From an uncultured Adlercreutzia sp. (GTDB lineage Bacteria > Actinomycetota > Coriobacteriia > Coriobacteriales > Eggerthellaceae): 6,767 nt of DNA. The DNA is taken from assembly GCA_902478715.1 (NCBI GenBank), contig CABSMC010000101.1, positions 1 to 6,767 on the forward strand, written 5' to 3'. Made by a program: the position numbers and the translations under genes. Of this stretch, positions 1 through 5,448 are shown one piece after another (positions within the stretch are counted from its first letter, which is position 1; every line of letters begins with the position of its first letter). The notes beneath the pieces were generated by a model. The model was not told the origin of the DNA. It worked only from the letters and a program-made list of their open reading frames with translations, and searched no databases.

Positions 1-16
1 GATCGGAGGAGCGCGA

Positions 17-31
17 GACGCCCAAAGCGTC
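17..31. repeat. short inverted repeat (hairpin) near left edge
   Basis: GACGC (17-21) and GCGTC (27-31) form a perfect 5-bp stem around a 5-base loop. The downstream bases are only moderately T-rich (GATTATCGATTTTG), so this is at best a weak terminator for a gene ending left of the window. It could equally be chance. Confidence 0.3.
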
Positions 32-52
32 GATTATCGATTTTGTGATACT

Positions 53-70
53 ATTCTTTTCGAGAAGAAT
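53..70. repeat. 18-bp imperfect palindrome
   Basis: Bases 53-70 read ATTCTTTTC followed by GAGAAGAAT. Eight of nine positions pair with their mirror position, and the exception is a T/G pair. The element sits in the AT-rich left part and overlaps weak -10-like hexamers (GATACT at 47-52 preceded by TG; TATTCT at 52-57). It could be an operator for a dimeric regulator or an RNA hairpin. No T-run follows on either strand, so it is not a terminator. Its link to the BREX operon is unclear because a terminator lies between them. Confidence 0.35.
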
Positions 71-137
71 TTCACGCTGTAGTACGCGAACAATACGTCT
101 CTAAGGAGCATCGTGCCTTACCCCGAAATTGGCCTGC

Positions 138-147
138 GGGGGGGGGG
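138..147 (+). repeat. homopolymeric G10 tract
   Basis: Ten consecutive G residues follow CTGC. Upstream lies an AAGGAG sequence (103-108), 4 bases before a GTG (113-115) that opens a frame of only 15 codons ending at the TGA at 158-160. With one G fewer, that frame would join the open frame that runs to 425. Homopolymeric G tracts of this length are prone to slipped-strand mispairing and are used by some bacteria for phase variation, but here no recognisable protein is connected to it. The length may also be a sequencing uncertainty. Confidence 0.5.
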
Positions 148-163
148 TGCTCGCCTTTGAGCA
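148..163. repeat. small inverted repeat after the G tract
   Basis: TGCTC (148-152) and GAGCA (159-163) can form a 5-bp stem with a 6-base loop directly downstream of the G10 run. The role is unknown and the stem is short enough to be chance. Confidence 0.2.
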
Positions 164-186
164 TCTCCCGCTGCACGATATAGTCC

Positions 187-211
187 GAAGCGCCCCGTGG
201 GGCTTCTTTTT
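187..211 (+). terminator. rho-independent terminator upstream of brxA
   Basis: A GC-rich hairpin is formed by GCCCC (192-196) with GGGGC (199-203), or with a four-base loop by GCCC and GGGC. It is extended by GAA (187-189) pairing with TTC (204-206) across a two-base bulge. Five T residues (207-211) follow at once. This is the classic layout of an intrinsic terminator reading left to right. It would stop transcripts entering from the left, so the BREX operon most likely starts from its own promoter between 212 and 421. What transcript it ends is not visible, since no gene is recognised in 1-186. Confidence 0.75.
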
Positions 212-343
212 GCGTCTGAAATCCGTCGCCCAGGTCCACTCGAAAAACGCGTCCATAAAGTCTCCACGCCGACTGATCGATGGCAGTGCTGGGAAGATGA
301 TCGGGGGTACTCCGCAAGCTTCTCATCGGGCATTACTCGCATT

Positions 344-355
344 TGTTGCGCAACA
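344..355. promoter_or_regulatory. perfect 12-bp palindrome, candidate operator
   Basis: TGTTGCGCAACA (344-355) is a perfect palindrome in the brxA leader, 66 bases before the start codon and touching the proposed -35 hexamer. Such dyads are typical binding sites of dimeric helix-turn-helix repressors. BREX loci are often controlled by a regulator such as the WYL-domain protein BrxR, but no regulator gene lies in the window, so the partner is unknown. Confidence 0.4.
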
Positions 356-383
356 TGACGAGACAAATCTGAATGACAATACT
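355..383 (+). promoter_or_regulatory. candidate sigma-70-type promoter for the BREX operon
   Basis: ATGACG (355-360, four of six matches to TTGACA) and AATACT (378-383, four of six matches to TATAAT) are separated by 17 bases. This would give a leader of about 30 bases before the brxA start at 422. The match is weak, and the placement downstream of the terminator and beside the palindrome is the main argument. Another promoter in 212-350 is possible. Confidence 0.35.
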
Positions 384-421
384 CTTCCGTCTGCCCAATT
401 TCTGTCTGGGAGGAGACGGGC

Positions 422-1057
422 ATGAGCGCAGTCGCCAAACGCAACTCCATTGCAAGGCGCAAGGACGGGTCGCTTTCGCGGGAGCATTTCTCGTTGCGGG
501 AGTTCCGGCTCGTCGCGAAACTGAGGTTCGAAGGCGTCTCGGACGACGAGATCGTCGAACGCGCCGTATCGGAGAATCTCTTCCAGTACCCCACGCTCTC
601 GAACGCCGCCCGCATGGCGCGCACTATGCTGCTGCGTCTCGCGTCCCTGAACGACGAGGGGCTGGTGGGCCTGGCCGCCCGCGGCCCTAAGGAGCATGCG
701 GCGGTTATCAACCTCTATGCCATGATGCGCGTCTACCCGCTCGTGCGCGAGTTCATGATGCAGGAGATAGCCCCGCGTTTCCGTACCCTCGACTACTCGC
801 TCACCCATGCCGACACGAACGCCTTCATCACCCGCTACCAGGCCGAGCGCCGTGCGGACGCCGAGCCCTGGACGGAATCCACCGTCAAGCGCATCGCCGG
901 CGTGCTGCGCGAGGCGCTTGCCGGCGCGGGGATGCTGGCCGACACCAATTCGGAAGAACTCCTGCCTTTCTTTATGGATCCGGCCCTTGAGGACACGTTC
1001 TACCGCAACGGCGACCAGCAGTGGCTCGCCGCCTTCAACGTTACGGAGGTGCTGTAA
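422..1057 (+). CDS. brxA: BrxA, BREX-1 system protein (DUF1819)
   Basis: This 211-residue protein is the small first component of type 1 BREX. The family is known as DUF1819 and has been described as resembling the all-helical RNA-binding protein NusB. Its exact role in phage exclusion is not settled. Identification rests on its size, close to the usual 200 residues, on the overall pattern (N-terminal SLREFRLVAKLRFEG at 24-38, a central VINLYAMMRVYPLVREFM stretch at 95-112, and a C-terminal FMDPALEDTF followed by DQQWLAAF at 184-205), and on its place directly before brxB and brxC. It has no signal peptide or clear membrane segment and is expected in the cytoplasm. The ATG at 422 is chosen because GGGAGGAG (408-415) lies 6 bases upstream. 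The stop codon overlaps the start of brxB by one base, which implies translational coupling. The frame is intact. Confidence 0.9.
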   Translation: MSAVAKRNSIARRKDGSLSREHFSLREFRLVAKLRFEGVSDDEIVERAVSENLFQYPTLSNAARMARTMLLRLASLNDEGLVGLAARGPKEHAAVINLYAMMRVYPLVREFMMQEIAPRFRTLDYSLTHADTNAFITRYQAERRADAEPWTESTVKRIAGVLREALAGAGMLADTNSEELLPFFMDPALEDTFYRNGDQQWLAAFNVTEVL

Positions 1058-1059
1058 TG
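1045..1059 (+). promoter_or_regulatory. ribosome binding site and TAATG overlap setting the brxB start
   Basis: GGAGGT (1045-1050) lies inside the end of brxA, 6 bases before an ATG (1057-1059) that shares its A with the brxA stop TAA. This fixes the brxB start here and argues against a longer reading from the GTG at 1021 in the same frame, which lacks such a site. The layout indicates coupled translation of the two proteins. Confidence 0.8.
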
Positions 1060-1671
1060 GCCCCGTCTCCCGCCAACCTGAAAGCTGCCCGGGAAGACCT
1101 CGCCCAGCGCGAGGAAGTCCTGCGCGACCGCCTCGCTGACCCCGACTTCCTCGCTAACCGCGGGCTGGGCAACGAGGTGGGCATCTATCTCTTCTGCTAC
1201 GACCCCGTCTTGGAACTGGAGCTGCGCGACGCCGTCAGCCGTCTCGTGCGAGATAGCGAGAACGGCGCGCTGCCGTGTCGCCTCATTGAGCGCAACCTCT
1301 ACGACCTGCTGCTCGCCATCTGCGACGAGCGCCGGGTGAGCGCGGCCATTCCGCGCATGGAGGCCAAGCGGGGCACCGCCGCCCTGGTCGAGCAGCTGCG
1401 CAAGACGGCCTCGCTGGACGCCTTCGCCGAAGCCCTCGACTACGGCCCTCATGAGCCGGGCGATGTGGTGCTCATCACCGGCGTCGGCGAGGTGTACCCG
1501 CACCTGCGCACCCACGCGCTGCTCGACAACATCCAGCACCTGTTCGCCGACGTGCCGCTGGTGGTGGCCTATCCGGGTCTCTACGACGGCCAGTCCATGC
1601 GCCTGTTCGCCGGCGTGTCCGGCCGCGGCCTAGAGGACGGCAACTACTACCGAGCGTTCAACTTGGTGTAG
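1057..1671 (+). CDS. brxB: BrxB, BREX-1 system protein (DUF1788)
   Basis: This 204-residue protein matches the DUF1788 family, the second small core component of type 1 BREX. In studied systems brxB is needed together with brxC, pglX and pglZ for host DNA methylation as well as phage exclusion. It is thought to act as an assembly partner, and no enzymatic motif is visible. Family hallmarks are RGLGNEVGIYLFCYDP (35-50), the hydrophobic strand and turn DVVLITGVGEVYPHLRTH (136-153), the PLVVAYPGLYDGQSMRLF segment (167-184) and the C-terminal NYYRAFNLV (196-204). The length is normal for the family. It starts within the brxA stop codon and is followed after 59 bases by brxC. The gap (1672-1730) contains only the brxC ribosome binding site as far as I can see. 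The protein is cytoplasmic by appearance, and the frame is intact. Confidence 0.92.
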   Translation: MAPSPANLKAAREDLAQREEVLRDRLADPDFLANRGLGNEVGIYLFCYDPVLELELRDAVSRLVRDSENGALPCRLIERNLYDLLLAICDERRVSAAIPRMEAKRGTAALVEQLRKTASLDAFAEALDYGPHEPGDVVLITGVGEVYPHLRTHALLDNIQHLFADVPLVVAYPGLYDGQSMRLFAGVSGRGLEDGNYYRAFNLV

Positions 1672-1730
1672 GTGCCGCGACCAACGACGCATCTCCGATC
1701 TCATCCACCCCCGATCCAGGAAGGCCTCCC

Positions 1731-4700
1731 ATGCAAATCAGCAAGCTCTTCGCCAAGGACATCAACCGCCCTATCAACGGCGTCATCAAGGTGGCCCAGG
1801 ACGATGCCGCCTCCATCCAGCAGGAGCTGTCCGAGTACGTGGTCACCAACGAGCTGCAGCGCCACTTCGCGGATTTCTTCGAAGCCTACGACCGCGCTAT
1901 CGACGTGCCCACCGACAAAGTGGGCGTGTGGATATCAGGCTTCTTCGGCAGCGGCAAATCGCACTTCCTGAAGATGCTCAGCTATCTGCTCTCGAACCGC
2001 GAGGTGGGTGGTGTTCCCGCCGTGAAGCTCTTCGACGGCAAAGTGGCCGACCCTATGGTGTACTCCCGCATGCAGCGCGCGGCCGCCGTGCCCACCGAGT
2101 CCATCCTGTTCAACATCGATTCCAAGGGCGGTCAGTGGAGGGGCGGCGCCGAGGCGAAGACGGCCCTGCTTCTCACCTTCGCCCGCATGTTCTACGAGCA
2201 TCTGGGCTTCTACGGGGAGGATCTGAAACTCGCCCGCATGGAGCAGTTCGTGGAAAGCCAGGGCAAGACTGACGAGTTCCGCACCGCCTTCGCCCGCATC
2301 AACGGCGGCGACTGGCTGGCGGACCGCCCGAACTACCTGCTGTTCGAGGACGACGTCGTGGAAGTGATGCAGGAGGTGCTCGGCATGAGCCGCGAGGCCG
2401 CCCAGCACTGGTTCGACGGCACGGAGACGGCCGCCATCTCGCCTGATCGCCTCACCGACGAGATCGCTGCTTACGCCGCGCGCCGCGCCAAGGAGTGCGG
2501 CGGGCAGTTCCGCCTGCTGTTCATGGTGGACGAGGTGGGACAGTTCATCGGCGGGGATGTGAACCTCATGCTGAACCTGCAGACCATCGTGGAGGATTTG
2601 GGCGCGAAGGCGGCGGGGCGCGTGTGGGTCATGGTGACGAGCCAGGAGGCCATCGATGAGGTCACCCGCGTGGCCGGCAACGACTTCTCGAAGATCCAGG
2701 GGCGCTTCAACACGCGGCTGTCGCTGTCGTCCTCCAGCGCCGACGAGGTCATCAAGCGTCGCGTGCTGGAGAAGACCGACGCCGTCCGGGCCGTGCTCGC
2801 GGCCGAGTACGACGAGCAGTCTGCCGTGCTGAAGAACCTGTTCGCCTTCGAGGACAGCCAGTCCGACCTGCGCGGGTACACGGGCCCGGCCGATTTCGCG
2901 GCCACCTACCCGTTCGTCGACTACCAGTTCAAAATCATGCCCAGCGTGCTGGCGGAAATCCGCAAGCACGGCAACTCTGGCAAGCACCTTTCCGGCGGCG
3001 AGCGCAGCATGCTGTCGGGCTTTCAAGAGGCGGCCCAGAAGGTGCAGGAGCGCGAGAGCACGGCGCTCGTTCCCCTGTGGCGCTTCTACGACACTATTGC
3101 CACCTTCCTGGAGCATGGCATCCGCCAGGTGATCGAGCGCGCCACCCGGGCCGCCGAGGGCGACGCGGGACTCGTGCCCGACGACGTGAGGGTGCTCAAA
3201 ACGCTTTACCTCATCCGCTACCTCAACGACATCAAGCCCACGGTGGGTAACGTCGCCATCCTCATGGTGGACGACATGGGCGCCGACAAGATCGTCCTGC
3301 GCGAGGCGGTGAAGGGGTCGCTCGATAGGCTCGTGGGCGAGAAATACGTGGCGCGCAACGGGGGTGCCTACCACTTCCTCACCGATGAGGAGCAGGACGT
3401 CGCCCGCGAGATCAAGGACACGCGCATCGATGCGGCGGCCATCACCGAGGAGATCAAGAAGATCGTCTTCGACGGTCTGTACACCGTGCGCAAGTACCGC
3501 AAGGGTGCCAACGACTTCGCCTTCGATCGCTTCGTGGACGACACCATATACGGGCAGTCCCAAAATGGCATGAAACTGAACGTCGTCACCGTGGGGCTGC
3601 CGGAGTTGTCGGAGGCCGACGACGGCACCCTGGCGCTGAAGTCTACCGACCAGGCGCTCGTGGTGCTGCCCGAGGGCGACGACCGCTACTACGAGGCGCT
3701 CATGAATGCCGCCCGCATCAAGAAGTACGTGAACACCCAGAACGTGCCGGCGCTCTCACCCTCGAGGCAGAACATCATCAAGGGGAAGCAGGCCGAGGCC
3801 GCCCGCAACAAGAAGGAGGCCCAGGAATATTTGGAAGAGGCCCTGGGCGAGGCCCGCGTGGCCGTGAGCGGGCGCATGGTGGATCGTCGAGCCCTGGGCG
3901 GCCGCACGGCGAAGGCGACGCTTGACGGTGCCTTGGACGAGCTGGTGAGCTCGGTGTACACCAAAGCCGACTACATCACGGCTTCAGCGGCGGGCGCGGC
4001 GGACGTCATCGCGATTCTGGCCGGCACGGCCCAGGGGGTGCTGGCCGGCACCGACGGCGCCAACGAACGGGCCGTGGAAGCGGTGGAGACCTACCTGGAC
4101 AACCAGGGCCGTCTGCACCTGGATACCACCATGGGCGACCTGCAGCGGCACTTTGCCGGACGCCCCTTTGGTTGGCGCGAGGTCGATGTGGCAGCCGTGG
4201 TGGCGCGGCTTTTGGCCGAGGGGCAGGCGAGCGCGCGCTTGTCCGGCAAGACGCTGAACGCCTCCGACCCCAACGAGCGCAAGCGCATCGCCGAGAACCT
4301 GGCAGGTAAGGGGGCCGACGCGCTCGCCATCGCCAAGCGCCAGCTGCCCTCGGCCACGCTCGTGAACGGCGCCCGCTCGCTTTTGCGCGAGCTGCCCGGC
4401 GCGCCTTCGGCCCCCGACGACATCGACGGCCTCGTGCGCATGGTGGGGGAGGTGCTGGAGGAGCAAAAAGCCTGGGCCGCTGGTCTTCTGAAAGACGAGT
4501 ACAGCCAGCGCGAGTACCCGGGCCGTGCCCTGGTGGAGCAAGGGCTTACCCTGGCGAGCGGCATCCTGCAGAGCCGGGCCGACGAGGTGGCCTTCCTGAA
4601 GGCGCTCACCGACGCCGGCGACGAGCTGCTCGACTGGGCCGAGAACGCCGAGGCCGTGCGCGGCTTCTTCCCGAACCAGCAGCGCCTGTTCGATGCGGCG

Positions 4701-5432
4701 GCGAAGCTGCAGGAGGCCATGGCGGCCGAGGGCGTCTACCTGGTTGATTCCCGTGAGGCCCAGGATGCATTGGCGAAGATCGGTGAAATCCTGAGTGCGC
4801 CGGCGCCCTACGGCCGCATCAGCGAGCTGACCGCTTTGGGCGATGCCGTGCGCCGCGCCCACGACGAGGTGGTGCGCGTGGGCCGGTCCGATCTGCTGGA
4901 TTCCATGGAAGCGACTATGGCCGAGATCCGAGACTACGCCGAGGGTGCCGAACTGCCCGCCGGCTTCATGGACGCCATCGAGCGGGAGCTCGCCGCCCGC
5001 AAGGGCAATGTGCTCTCTGCCGGCGCTCGCGCTCAGCTGGATGCCTATACCACCCAGCTGGACACGTGGCGCCAGACCAAGCTCGCCTCCATCGACCGCG
5101 CCATCGAAGAAGCTCGCGAAGCCGCCGCCCGCGAGGAGGCGATGCGCATCCGCAAAGAGGAGGACGTGACCATCAAGAATCCCATTCCAGGAGCAACTTC
5201 CGCCCCGGAACCATTCTCCGTAGGGGGCGACCTCGGTCGCCCCTCCCAACCTGAGGGAACGTCCCAGCCGGCTTCGGCCCCACGCCGCCCGCGCACCAAG
5301 ACCATCGAGCGCCGCGACCTGTGCCGTGCCACGCGCCTCGCCTCCGAGGAAGAGATCGACGCCTATGTGGAGGCCATCCGCAAGAAGCTCATCGACGCCT
5401 TGGCCGACAACGATTCCATCAGCGTGCGTTAG
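1731..5432 (+). CDS. brxC: BrxC, BREX-1 system P-loop ATPase
   Basis: This 1233-residue protein is the large ATPase of type 1 BREX, related to PglY of type 2 systems, and its length is normal (about 1200). It is required for both methylation and exclusion in studied systems. The Walker A motif is GFFGSGKS (70-77) and Walker B is RLLFMVDE (261-268). A sensor-like strand VWVMVTSQE (298-306) follows, as in AAA+/STAND-type ATPases. LSGGER (420-425) resembles an ABC signature and lies in the segment HLSGGERSMLSGFQEA (419-434). Charged, probably coiled helices occur near 681-710 and 1113-1144. The conserved C-terminal tail runs from about 1188 to 1233. The ATG at 1731 has AGGAAGG (1718-1724) 6 bases upstream. 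Residues 1164-1175 (VGGDLGRPSQPE) are encoded by a palindromic repeat also present in pglX and look like an insertion in the Pro/Ser-rich linker (about 1149-1187) before the tail. The frame is otherwise intact. Confidence 0.95.
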   Translation: MQISKLFAKDINRPINGVIKVAQDDAASIQQELSEYVVTNELQRHFADFFEAYDRAIDVPTDKVGVWISGFFGSGKSHFLKMLSYLLSNREVGGVPAVKLFDGKVADPMVYSRMQRAAAVPTESILFNIDSKGGQWRGGAEAKTALLLTFARMFYEHLGFYGEDLKLARMEQFVESQGKTDEFRTAFARINGGDWLADRPNYLLFEDDVVEVMQEVLGMSREAAQHWFDGTETAAISPDRLTDEIAAYAARRAKECGGQFRLLFMVDEVGQFIGGDVNLMLNLQTIVEDLGAKAAGRVWVMVTSQEAIDEVTRVAGNDFSKIQGRFNTRLSLSSSSADEVIKRRVLEKTDAVRAVLAAEYDEQSAVLKNLFAFEDSQSDLRGYTGPADFAATYPFVDYQFKIMPSVLAEIRKHGNSGKHLSGGERSMLSGFQEAAQKVQERESTALVPLWRFYDTIATFLEHGIRQVIERATRAAEGDAGLVPDDVRVLKTLYLIRYLNDIKPTVGNVAILMVDDMGADKIVLREAVKGSLDRLVGEKYVARNGGAYHFLTDEEQDVAREIKDTRIDAAAITEEIKKIVFDGLYTVRKYRKGANDFAFDRFVDDTIYGQSQNGMKLNVVTVGLPELSEADDGTLALKSTDQALVVLPEGDDRYYEALMNAARIKKYVNTQNVPALSPSRQNIIKGKQAEAARNKKEAQEYLEEALGEARVAVSGRMVDRRALGGRTAKATLDGALDELVSSVYTKADYITASAAGAADVIAILAGTAQGVLAGTDGANERAVEAVETYLDNQGRLHLDTTMGDLQRHFAGRPFGWREVDVAAVVARLLAEGQASARLSGKTLNASDPNERKRIAENLAGKGADALAIAKRQLPSATLVNGARSLLRELPGAPSAPDDIDGLVRMVGEVLEEQKAWAAGLLKDEYSQREYPGRALVEQGLTLASGILQSRADEVAFLKALTDAGDELLDWAENAEAVRGFFPNQQRLFDAAAKLQEAMAAEGVYLVDSREAQDALAKIGEILSAPAPYGRISELTALGDAVRRAHDEVVRVGRSDLLDSMEATMAEIRDYAEGAELPAGFMDAIERELAARKGNVLSAGARAQLDAYTTQLDTWRQTKLASIDRAIEEAREAAAREEAMRIRKEEDVTIKNPIPGATSAPEPFSVGGDLGRPSQPEGTSQPASAPRRPRTKTIERRDLCRATRLASEEEIDAYVEAIRKKLIDALADNDSISVR
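5218..5256 (+). repeat. 39-bp palindromic repeat, copy 1, in frame within brxC
   Basis: The core is a perfect inverted repeat: GGGGCGACC (5224-5232), the two bases TC, then GGTCGCCCC (5235-5243). It is flanked by CCGTAG on the left and TCCCAACCTGAGG on the right. It matches 6341-6379 at 37 of 39 positions. It is read in the brxC frame as VGGDLGRPSQPE (residues 1164-1175). CCGGAAC also occurs shortly upstream of both copies (5205-5211 and 6329-6335) at spacings differing by one base, so the ancestral unit may have been longer. It resembles REP-like or RPE-like elements that insert into genes without breaking the frame. The element family is not identified. Confidence 0.85.
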
Positions 5433-5448
5433 GGGAGGAGTCACCGTG
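5432..5448 (+). promoter_or_regulatory. ribosome binding site setting the GTG start of pglX
   Basis: GGGGAGGAG (5432-5440) begins on the last base of the brxC stop codon and lies 5 bases before GTG (5446-5448). No ATG in the frame is better placed: the first internal one is codon 18, inside the conserved N-terminal helix. The GTG is therefore the likely start. The overlap with the brxC stop suggests re-initiation by ribosomes finishing brxC. Confidence 0.8.

Larger units (their letters stand above)
1..421. other. non-coding region upstream of the BREX operon
   Basis: I find no convincing gene here. On the + strand the three frames entering from the left edge close at 46-48, 80-82 and 102-104, so at most the last few codons of an upstream gene could be present, and none of these tails is recognisable. 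A frame running from 129 to 425 is open, but it crosses a rho-independent terminator and the brxA leader, resembles no family I know, and has no ribosome binding site. The left 110 bases are clearly richer in A+T than the operon. The region holds small inverted repeats (17-31, 53-70, 148-163), a G10 run, a terminator and a promoter/operator-like stretch, each listed separately. Bases 212-343 show nothing else I can identify. Confidence 0.7.

Noticed and set aside
164..211. tRNA or tmRNA end / attachment site before the terminator
   Set aside because: No T-arm, CCA end or cloverleaf can be drawn, and no matching direct repeat is seen elsewhere in the window.
129..425. 98-codon + strand frame upstream of brxA
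   Set aside because: It begins at an ATT without a ribosome binding site, spans the G10 tract and a rho-independent terminator, and has no recognisable family. An internal ATG at 297 also lacks a spaced ribosome binding site.
118..808. Antisense frames across brxA and its leader
   Set aside because: They overlap a recognised brxA gene, cross the terminator region and encode low-complexity Arg/Ala/Ser-rich sequence.
1021..1056. Longer brxB start at the GTG at 1021
   Set aside because: It would add 12 residues overlapping brxA. The ATG at 1057 has GGAGGT at the right distance and forms the typical TAATG junction.
1935..3563. Long antisense open frame (542 codons) opposite brxC
   Set aside because: It is the mirror of a well-supported ATPase gene in high-GC DNA, where the complementary frame lacks stops. 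The translation is His/Val/Leu/Gly-rich with no recognisable domain.
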